This document shows positions 1 through 5,100 of a stretch of DNA of 14,019 bases, in pieces. Origin of the DNA: Planctomycetaceae bacterium (GTDB lineage Bacteria; Planctomycetota; Planctomycetia; Pirellulales; Thermoguttaceae); the NCBI GenBank assembly GCA_031288765.1, contig JAITQV010000339.1, positions 1 to 14,019 on the forward strand. The letters are read 5' to 3'. Made by a program: the position numbers and the translations under genes. The notes under the pieces were generated by a model that saw only the letters and a list, made by a program, of their open reading frames with translations, was not told the origin of the DNA and ran no database searches. Each line of letters begins with the position of its first letter. Within the stretch, counting starts at the first letter, position 1.

Positions 1-215
1 GCATGACCGTATTGATCATAAATCGCCCGCTTGTCGTCGTTGCTAAGAACTTCGTAAGCGGCGGCACAAAGTTTAAATTGTTCAACAGCTTCCGTGTCGT
101 CCGGATTACGGTCAGGGTGATATTTCATCGCCAACTTACGGTAAGCACCGGAAATCGCATCTTTACTCGCATTCTTCGATACTCCAAGAACTTCGTAATA
201 ATCGGGTTTGGACAT
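1..215 (-). CDS. dnaJ: Chaperone DnaJ (Hsp40), N-terminal J-domain, cut by window edge
   Basis: Reading the minus strand from the ATG at 215 gives 71 complete codons before the window ends. The product begins MSKPDYYEVLGVSKNAS and carries the HPD motif (residues 33-35) between helices II and III, followed by AYEVLSNDDKRAIYDQYG. This is a textbook J-domain opening, including the DYYEVLGV start and the conserved YDQYG end. DnaJ delivers substrates to DnaK and stimulates its ATPase through HPD. The Gly/Phe region, zinc fingers and C-terminal domains lie outside the window, so full-length DnaJ is assumed rather than seen; another J-domain protein is possible. No clear SD precedes the ATG. It lies on the same strand as the chaperonin cluster but about 2.7 kb downstream of it, beyond an accessory block. 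Confidence 0.9.
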   Translation of the reverse strand, partial: MSKPDYYEVLGVSKNASKDAISGAYRKLAMKYHPDRNPDDTEAVEQFKLCAAAYEVLSNDDKRAIYDQYGH

Positions 216-266
216 GTGGAAATTTCAACTAATTATGTAGCAGTACAAATATCTTATTTATTTTTA

Positions 267-800
267 TTAAAACGAATATGTAAATAATAGTCCGTCAATT
301 ACCTGAGCCAATTTATAAATTTCTCCAAAAGTCGGCGGTTCTCCTGATTTGAATGTCCAATACCGTCCATGCGCAAGCCAGTGCCGGAACTTAAAAAATT
401 GCTTGAGACGATTAACAATACTCCTGTTCACTGATTGATCCGCCAATAATTGTTCGAAAAGTTTACTGAGATTAATTCGGTCAATAGATATTCCTTCAAA
501 TGTTTGTACTATTTTACGAACAGTTTTCGCTCTCGGAGTTTTAGGACGTTTACGGCAACAATAATCGCAATCAATACGAAAAGCCGCTTCTATTGCAGCA
601 AGCAATGTTAAACACGCATCGTATTCGGCTTCTCTAATATGTTCAATCAATTGTTCCTGTATTTCATTTTCGGAAAATCCCATAAAGTATCTGTTTTTCG
701 GAACGAAAAATTCTTTTAACGCATATTTCCGTTCTTCAAATATTCGGCTGATTTCATCAAATGCGCGATGTTTACCCGATTTAGATAATTGATTAACCAC
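267..800 (-). CDS. HEPN-like domain protein (177 aa), possible RNase toxin
   Basis: No named family is recognised with certainty. The protein is mostly helical and has the sequence RHWLAHGRYW near residues 139-148, giving R139-x4-H144. That is the R-x4-6-H signature of HEPN-fold proteins, many of which are metal-independent RNases in toxin-antitoxin or abortive-infection systems. A cysteine-containing stretch (C78, C81, C82: DCDYCCRKR) sits mid-protein. The start is GTG at 800, chosen because a full AGGAGGT lies 5 nt upstream at 806-812. The gene overlaps the 183-residue gene by 8 nt, so the two are very likely translated together. HEPN assignment is from the motif and helical character only; toxicity is inference. 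Confidence 0.65.
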   Translation of the reverse strand: MVNQLSKSGKHRAFDEISRIFEERKYALKEFFVPKNRYFMGFSENEIQEQLIEHIREAEYDACLTLLAAIEAAFRIDCDYCCRKRPKTPRAKTVRKIVQTFEGISIDRINLSKLFEQLLADQSVNRSIVNRLKQFFKFRHWLAHGRYWTFKSGEPPTFGEIYKLAQVIDGLLFTYSF

Positions 801-1344
801 CTAATACCTCCTGAAGCGCTCCCAAAAAATGTTCCTCGTCCAATTCAATATAACGTATATTCGGCGGATCCGTAATTATTTTCCAAACATATTTTCGCGG
901 ACGTGTTGCCCATTCTTCTGTGTGTTTTTCGATTCTTTTTTTATCTTCCTTATTTAAATCTATCGTTGCGAAAATTTGCGGTTCTTTAGCGTTTTGATCC
1001 ACAAGAATAATTCTTTTTGTTTCCAGATAACTTTTCAAATCAACTCGTCCGGGAGTTCCGACAATATTAGTTCCAACAGGAACAAGTGATGCCTGTTTTC
1101 CTAAAATCTCAATTTTCAATATAGTTGCCTCATAATCACCAATATATTTTTCATTTACTGTAATAGTTTCTTCCGACAATTGAACCGTATCCGAAAATTC
1201 TTGAAGATAAGACCGAACCTGTTCGTATAACCGTTTGACTTTATCAAGATATTTATTTTTACGCCCAACCCAATCAAATTTTTTCTGATGGGTGTACTCC
1301 TCAATACCTTTCTTAATAAATTCCTTAAATGCCGCTTTACTCAT
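793..1344 (-). CDS. Uncharacterised 183-residue protein, partner of HEPN gene
   Basis: I do not recognise this family. The N-terminal ~55 residues are charged and helical (FIKKGIEEYTHQKKFDWVGR, then a KRLYEQVRSYLQEF stretch). The rest looks like an alpha/beta domain with a GTPGRVDLKSY stretch, a strand-rich middle (RIILVDQ, QIFATIDL) and an aromatic C-terminus (YVWKII, IRYIELDEEHFLGAL). There is no signal peptide or membrane segment. An AAGGT lies about 7 nt before the ATG. The ATG overlaps the stop of a broken upstream frame (ATGA), and its own stop lies 8 nt inside the HEPN gene. The tight coupling suggests the two products act together, for example as antitoxin or regulator plus HEPN effector. 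That is inference from gene order alone. Confidence 0.7.
   Translation of the reverse strand: MSKAAFKEFIKKGIEEYTHQKKFDWVGRKNKYLDKVKRLYEQVRSYLQEFSDTVQLSEETITVNEKYIGDYEATILKIEILGKQASLVPVGTNIVGTPGRVDLKSYLETKRIILVDQNAKEPQIFATIDLNKEDKKRIEKHTEEWATRPRKYVWKIITDPPNIRYIELDEEHFLGALQEVLGG
806..812 (-). promoter_or_regulatory. Strong Shine-Dalgarno deciding a GTG start
   Basis: The minus strand reads AGGAGGT followed by 5 nt and then GTG (800). It lies inside the end of the upstream 183-residue gene. It is the best SD match noted in the window, where many starts lack a clear one. It fixes the start of the HEPN gene despite the overlap and suggests efficient translation of the second gene of the pair. Confidence 0.75.
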
Positions 1345-1520
1345 TTTATTACCTTACGATTTAAAGAAACATTGAACCAATGTTCCGTCATAATGATAAT
1401 ATCAAAAATCGTATCTTTTATTTTTCAATATTTTAATACTGCGTCGTAATTTTTTATATTATTTTTTTCCAACAATTCAAAAAGTTCATTATTGGAATCA
1501 TCTAATTTCGTATTATTATC
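1341..1520 (-). pseudogene. Broken 58-codon frame with one in-frame TGA
   Basis: Between the Cas2-like gene and the 183-residue gene the minus strand keeps one frame open for 60 codons except for a TGA at 1425-1427. The first part reads DNNTKLDDSNNELFELLEKN and on to YDAVLKY; the second reads KIKDTIFDIIIMTEHWFNVS and ends NRKVIK. Its final TGA overlaps the next ATG as ATGA. Both halves look like ordinary protein, and the ATGA junction is typical of real operon neighbours. There is no start codon at the 5' end, where the frame emerges one nucleotide out of phase with the end of the Cas2-like gene. The simplest reading is the C-terminal remnant of a decayed gene. No family was recognised. Chance openness in AT-rich DNA is the alternative. 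Confidence 0.4.
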
Positions 1521-1788
1521 TTAAATGACTGCTAATCCATTGAGAAACTTCATCACCTAAATCTATCCATGCTGCCGGCGCTTGTACCGTACCAACAAAT
1601 AATTTATCATTATTGTCGAGAAACGAAGTTAATTTATCTCTTACTTGACTTGCAGTTTCTTCCGTTTCCACAATATAAGCAGAACCGCCAAGTCTTGCCC
1701 AAGAGGAAAATGATCGTATTTTTTTTAGAAGATTTTCGTAATTTTGCCCCGGATTAATTAAATCGTATGATATTATATATGTATTCAT
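1516..1788 (-). CDS. Stand-alone Cas2-like (SinR-family) protein, 90 aa
   Basis: The protein starts MNTYIISYDLINPGQNYENL and later has LGGSAYIVETEET and LDNNDKLFVGTVQAPAAW. This pattern of a beta strand ending in YDL with an acidic residue (D9), a PGQNY turn, and a later D-x-x-D-x-L-x-V strand matches the ~90-residue SinR-family/Cas2-like ferredoxin-fold proteins. These are related in fold to Cas2 and the VapD RNases. The length is normal for the family. No cas1, other cas gene or CRISPR repeat was seen here, so this is not an adaptation module. The start overlaps the stop of the upstream HEPN gene by 4 nt (ATGA), implying translational coupling; no separate SD is visible. Family membership is fairly firm; biochemical activity is unknown. 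Confidence 0.75.
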   Translation of the reverse strand: MNTYIISYDLINPGQNYENLLKKIRSFSSWARLGGSAYIVETEETASQVRDKLTSFLDNNDKLFVGTVQAPAAWIDLGDEVSQWISSHLR

Positions 1789-2513
1789 TGTTTTTTATTT
1801 ATTATTATTTTGTTGATATTTTGAACAAATGTTTTAACCACATCAATACATTTTTTAACATCGTCTATTTTTATCTCATTTTCTTTATGAGGATTTTGAT
1901 TTAAGTCATAATCTCCACTATGAGCAATAATATGTCTTCGTTTTGTAAAAATTTCAATATTTTTTCTGAGAATTTTTTCACTAATATTAGCTTCGTCTGC
2001 GACTTTGGAAAAAATATTTTCATGTCCGAGTAATCCTAAATAATAAGATATTTTCCACTCTCCTTGAAATGATTTTGTTCCAAAATCCTCTTTAATAGCG
2101 TCTTCTACTGGCTTTATTATATCATAATCTCTTACTGCATCTAATAGTTTATCTTGATTCAATAATTCTTTAATATATTTACGAAGGTTCTCATTTAAAG
2201 GTTTTTTATCTAAAAACATTTTTACTATTTCAGAAATCACTATTTTACGAATATATGCATCTAATGCAGATATTGATAATACGATTGCAGCACGGTAACA
2301 ATCACAATAATGTTGTTCTGAAATACGTTCAACATCTACGGTAAAAGTCTGGATAGATATTAAATTTTCAGCTCTTATAATACATTTTTCAAAAATCTCG
2401 TATGCCGTTAATTGAGGTATTATTTCTGATGTATCATGGGAAGCCGCATTTACTTTGGGATTAACTACATTTTTGGTAATCTTACCTTTAGTTTCTTTTT
2501 CTTCCTTTTCCAT
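1785..2513 (-). CDS. HEPN-domain protein (242 aa), partner of Cas2-like gene
   Basis: Residues 1-33 are lysine- and glutamate-rich and probably disordered. Residues ~37-235 are helical. Helix YRAAIVLSISALDAYIRKIV (73-92), with the LDAYI pattern, and KRRHIIAHSGDYD (191-203) together resemble RiboL-PSP-type HEPN domains. The R193-x4-H198 pair is the canonical HEPN RNase signature. There is no membrane segment. The gene shares an ATGA overlap with the Cas2-like gene downstream. Upstream, its ATG lies inside a truncated vapC reading frame, so the gene appears joined to a damaged toxin-antitoxin locus. The charged N-terminus may derive partly from the junction. No SD is seen at the ATG. An RNA-cleaving effector is the likely role; that is inference. 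Confidence 0.7.
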   Translation of the reverse strand: MEKEEKETKGKITKNVVNPKVNAASHDTSEIIPQLTAYEIFEKCIIRAENLISIQTFTVDVERISEQHYCDCYRAAIVLSISALDAYIRKIVISEIVKMFLDKKPLNENLRKYIKELLNQDKLLDAVRDYDIIKPVEDAIKEDFGTKSFQGEWKISYYLGLLGHENIFSKVADEANISEKILRKNIEIFTKRRHIIAHSGDYDLNQNPHKENEIKIDDVKKCIDVVKTFVQNINKIIINKKQ

Positions 2514-2595
2514 TGTATTTTTTTATCTTTTCAGACAGATTTTCCGGTTCGATAAATGACCACAATAATATATGTGTATCGGTAAGATATTTCAT
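2488..2595 (-). pseudogene. Truncated vapC (PIN-domain toxin) remnant
   Basis: The stop of the Phd-type antitoxin overlaps an ATG at 2595 (ATGA), the usual antitoxin/toxin junction. The frame reads MKYLTDTHILLWSFIEPENL followed by SEKIKKY. This matches the first ~27 residues of type II PIN toxins, whose first strand carries the catalytic Asp (here D6 in the TDTHILLW block). Family toxins run ~125-135 residues, but here the frame leaves the family after residue ~27 and ends at 35 with lysine/arginine-rich sequence encoded by the 5' end of the HEPN gene. All later acidic active-site residues are missing, so it cannot be an active RNase. No other piece of the toxin was seen in the window. Confidence 0.75.
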
Positions 2596-2831
2596 GAATT
2601 TAATAATTCCTCATCGGTTATTGAGAAATCCGTAGCAAATTCTACATTAGCTTTACCTTTCAATGTGCCTAATTCTCGTTTTTTTATTTTTTGCCATGTT
2701 TGGTAAGGAACGATTACGGCAATTGTTTCTTTCGTTTTTTCGTATGAAATCGCTATTTCATTACCGGCTTCGACTTCTTTCAATACGCTGGAAAAATGAT
2801 TTTTTGCTTCATCTAACGGTAACGTTTTCAT
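2592..2831 (-). CDS. Phd/YefM-family antitoxin (orphan)
   Basis: From the ATG at 2831 the protein is 79 residues beginning MKTLPLDEAKNHFSSVLKEV, followed by NEIAISYEKTKETIAVIVPY. This is the Phd/YefM DNA-binding fold: a strand, then the LDEAKNHFSSVL helix, then strands ending in a VIVPYQTW segment. The C-terminus (FATDFSITDEELLNS) is the usual toxin-wrapping tail. The frame is open to an ATG at 2876, but that codon lies inside the right arm of the terminator hairpin at 2858-2885. GAGG lies 5 nt before 2831 (2 nt before a tandem ATG at 2834), so a start at 2831 or 2834 is preferred. Phd proteins neutralise a cognate toxin and repress their own operon. The toxin gene next to it is truncated, so this is now an orphan antitoxin. 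Confidence 0.85.
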   Translation of the reverse strand: MKTLPLDEAKNHFSSVLKEVEAGNEIAISYEKTKETIAVIVPYQTWQKIKKRELGTLKGKANVEFATDFSITDEELLNS

Positions 2832-2847
2832 CATTTCCTCACTATTT

Positions 2848-2885
2848 GAAAAATATACCGCACAACATTTTTCCATGTTGTGCGG
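2848..2885 (-). terminator. Intrinsic terminator downstream of groEL1
   Basis: On the minus strand CCGCACAACAT and ATGTTGTGCGG form a perfect 11-bp stem (2858-2868 with 2875-2885) around a 6-nt loop, followed by TATATTTTTC. It begins 27 nt after the groEL1 stop. No U-run follows in the plus direction, so it serves the chaperonin operon and separates it from the accessory genes beyond. Confidence 0.9.
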
Positions 2886-2912
2886 CTGAAAACACGATAT
2901 CCAAAAAGAAAA

Positions 2913-4526
2913 CTAAATAACAGCACCGTAAATATCGTTTTTGTCTTCTTTTTTGTAATCGGTAACAAGCGTTTCGGTCGTCAACATCAACCCGGAAATA
3001 CTTGCGGCATTGGTCAACGCGGTACGAACCACCTTGAGCGGATCAATAATTCCCGCTTTGAACATGTCAACATATTTACCGGCGTTGGCATCGTAACCCG
3101 TATTTGTCGGTTTTTGCGACACTTCATCGGCAATAACCGAACCGTCCAGACCGCAATTTTCCGCAATCTGAATCATTGGTTTTGCCAAAACGCGCAACAC
3201 AATATCAACACCGACTTTTTCATCGCCTTTTACCGTACCGCGAACTTTTTCAACAGCCTCCTTACAACGGAGCAAGGCAACTCCGCCGCCGGGTAAAACA
3301 CCTTCCTGAGCCGCCGCACGTGTTGCGTGAAGAGCGTCTTCAATCCGGGCTTTTTTCTGTTTCATTTCGGCTTCGGTGCTTGCTCCGACCTGAATTACCG
3401 CAACACCGCCGCTCAACTTCGCAAGACGTTCCTGAAATTTTTCGCGGTCATAATCACTTTCGGTGGTTTCGATTTGTTTTTTCAACAAATCAATCCGCGA
3501 TTTCAGTTCATCTTTCTTGCCGCCGCCTTTGACGATAACAGTTACATCTTTATCGATGGTAATTTGTTGCGCTTTACCGAGTTGTTCCAGCGTAACATTT
3601 TCGAGTTTAATTCCGAGGTCTTCACTGATCACCACTCCGCCCGTCAGCACGGCAATATCCTGTAACATTGCCTTGCGGCGATCACCGAAACCGGGCGCTT
3701 TTACCGCCGCCACATTGAGAATTCCGCGCAATTTATTGACAACAAGCATTGTCATCGCTTCGTTATCAACATCTTCCGCAATAATCAACAACGGCTTCAT
3801 TGATTGCGAAACCTTTTCGAGCAACGGAATCAATTCTCTGATATTGCTGATCTTTTTTTCGTGCAACAAAATCAGGGCGTTTTCCAAAACACAATTCATC
3901 TTTGACGTATCGTTAATAAAATACGGCGAGATATAACCTTTATCGAATTGCATTCCTTCAACAACTTCGTAAGTTGTTTCGGCGGTTTTTCCTTCCTCAA
4001 CCGTAATGACGCCGTCGTTTCCGACTGCTTCCATTGCTTCGGCGAGGAGGTTGCCGATTTCGGTATCGTTATTGGCGGAGATAGCTCCGACATTGGCGAT
4101 TTCCTGTTTTGTTGTAACTGCTTTTGTCAACGCGGTGAGTTGTTCGACGGCAACATCCACTGCTTTGTCGATACCTCGCCGCAACGCTGTCGGATTCGCA
4201 CCGGCAGCAATATTTTTAAGACCTTCTTTGTAGATGGCACGGGCAAGAACGGTTGCCGTTGTTGTCCCATCTCCCGCCAAATCGGAAGTTTTCGACGCAA
4301 CTTCATTAACAAGTTTTGCGCCCATATTTTCAAACGGGTCTTCCAATTCGATTTCTTTACTAACGGTAACGCCGTCTTTTGTAACCGTTGGACCGCCGTA
4401 AGACTTGTTCAAAATAACGTTACGTCCTGTCGGTCCCATTGTTACGGCGACGGCATCCGCCAATTTATTTACGCCGTCCAGAATTTTCTTTCGGGCATCG
4501 TCACTGAAAATAAGTTGTTTTGCCAT
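2913..4526 (-). CDS. groEL: Chaperonin GroEL paralogue 1 (537 aa, no Gly-Met tail)
   Basis: GroEL/Hsp60 forms the double heptameric ring that folds proteins in the cytoplasm by ATP-driven encapsulation with GroES. Visible landmarks are MAKQLIFSDDARKKILDGVN at the start, the ATP-binding GDGTTTATVL (residues 85-94, D86), apical-domain segments such as VVEGMQFDKGYISPYF and VKAPGFGDRRKAMLQD, and EDALHATRAAAQEGVLPGGG with the catalytic Asp. Length is normal up to the equatorial end, but the protein finishes ...TDYKKEDKNDIYGAVI with no GGM repeat tail, unlike its paralogue. There is no strong SD at the ATG. It is the last gene of the groEL2-groES-groEL1 series, followed by the terminator at 2848-2885. 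The two GroELs differ clearly along their length, so this is an old duplication; the division of labour is unknown. Confidence 0.97.
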   Translation of the reverse strand: MAKQLIFSDDARKKILDGVNKLADAVAVTMGPTGRNVILNKSYGGPTVTKDGVTVSKEIELEDPFENMGAKLVNEVASKTSDLAGDGTTTATVLARAIYKEGLKNIAAGANPTALRRGIDKAVDVAVEQLTALTKAVTTKQEIANVGAISANNDTEIGNLLAEAMEAVGNDGVITVEEGKTAETTYEVVEGMQFDKGYISPYFINDTSKMNCVLENALILLHEKKISNIRELIPLLEKVSQSMKPLLIIAEDVDNEAMTMLVVNKLRGILNVAAVKAPGFGDRRKAMLQDIAVLTGGVVISEDLGIKLENVTLEQLGKAQQITIDKDVTVIVKGGGKKDELKSRIDLLKKQIETTESDYDREKFQERLAKLSGGVAVIQVGASTEAEMKQKKARIEDALHATRAAAQEGVLPGGGVALLRCKEAVEKVRGTVKGDEKVGVDIVLRVLAKPMIQIAENCGLDGSVIADEVSQKPTNTGYDANAGKYVDMFKAGIIDPLKVVRTALTNAASISGLMLTTETLVTDYKKEDKNDIYGAVI

Positions 4527-4591
4527 ATATTTGTTAATAGTGAATTGTTGTAGTTAATTTAATAGGAAACAGTTGGTAACATCAGTCAACA

Positions 4592-4648
4592 GTGAATAGG
4601 AAGCGGTGTTACAAACGAAATTATGTTTCAACGCTTGATGCTATTCAC
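4592..4648. repeat. Imperfect inverted repeat between groES and groEL1
   Basis: GTGAATAG (4592-4599) pairs perfectly with CTATTCAC (4641-4648), and a nested AGCG/CGCT pair lies inside. The loop is long. It could be an mRNA processing or attenuating hairpin that sets the groES:groEL1 ratio, but there is no U-run. Two copies of AATAGGAA also occur in this 135-nt spacer. Function is speculative. Confidence 0.35.
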
Positions 4649-4661
4649 CATCGACCCGTCA

Positions 4662-4964
4662 CTACTTAACAACTTTAGCGAGAACATCGGATTCACGCAA
4701 TATTTTGATTTCCTGCCCGTCAATTTCGATGTCACTGCCGGAATATTTACCGTAAATGACTTCGTCACCGATGGCAACACTTAACGCCGCCCGTTCGCCG
4801 GAATCCAGCAATTTACCGGGTCCAACCGCGATAACAGTACCGCGTTGCGGTTTTTCCTTTGCGGTGTCCGGCAGATAAAGACCGCCGGAAGTTTTTTCTT
4901 CCGCCTCTACGGGTTGAACGACAATGCGATCATCCAAAGGTTTTAGGTTGATTTTTTTACTCAT
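4662..4964 (-). CDS. groES: Co-chaperonin GroES (100 aa)
   Basis: GroES is the heptameric lid of the GroEL chamber. The sequence starts MSKKINLKPLDDRIVVQPVE, has the mobile loop with hydrophobic GLYLP that docks on the GroEL apical domain (TSGGLYLPDTAKEKPQRGTV), then VIAVGPG and the closing GDEVIYGKYSGSDIEIDG. Length is typical. AAGGAA lies 8 nt before the ATG. It sits between two groEL genes on one strand, 136 nt from groEL2 and 135 nt from groEL1, probably co-transcribed with them. The one GroES may serve both rings. Confidence 0.97.
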   Translation of the reverse strand: MSKKINLKPLDDRIVVQPVEAEEKTSGGLYLPDTAKEKPQRGTVIAVGPGKLLDSGERAALSVAIGDEVIYGKYSGSDIEIDGQEIKILRESDVLAKVVK

Positions 4965-5056
4965 GCTTAATTCCTTTCAAAAAATATATTGGTTGTTTGT
5001 TGAATTGATCATTGACGGTAAAAATCAGCGATGGTTGTTTCAATTTTTTCATAAAC

Positions 5057-5085
5057 AACATTGTTAATTTTCAAACATCAATGTT
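5057..5085. repeat. Short inverted repeat between groEL2 and groES
   Basis: AACATTG (5057-5063) and CAATGTT (5079-5085) are perfect 7-nt arms around 15 nt of AT-rich sequence in the 136-nt spacer. It may be a weak mRNA hairpin; there is no clear terminator tail. It is not a CIRCE operator. Confidence 0.25.
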
Positions 5086-5100
5086 CGGTTATTAAATATT

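Noticed and set aside
1516..1788. CRISPR-Cas locus suggested by the Cas2-like protein
   Set aside because: No repeat-spacer array, cas1 or effector gene in the window. The sequence fits stand-alone SinR-family proteins better than CRISPR Cas2.
2592..2876. 94-residue version of the Phd antitoxin
   Set aside because: The upstream start lies in the terminator stem; the 2831/2834 start has an SD and fits the family length.
3463..3936. 157-codon plus-strand frame (and similar long frames opposite both groEL genes and the methyltransferase gene)
   Set aside because: Antisense shadows of highly conserved genes, with no SD and no protein family features.
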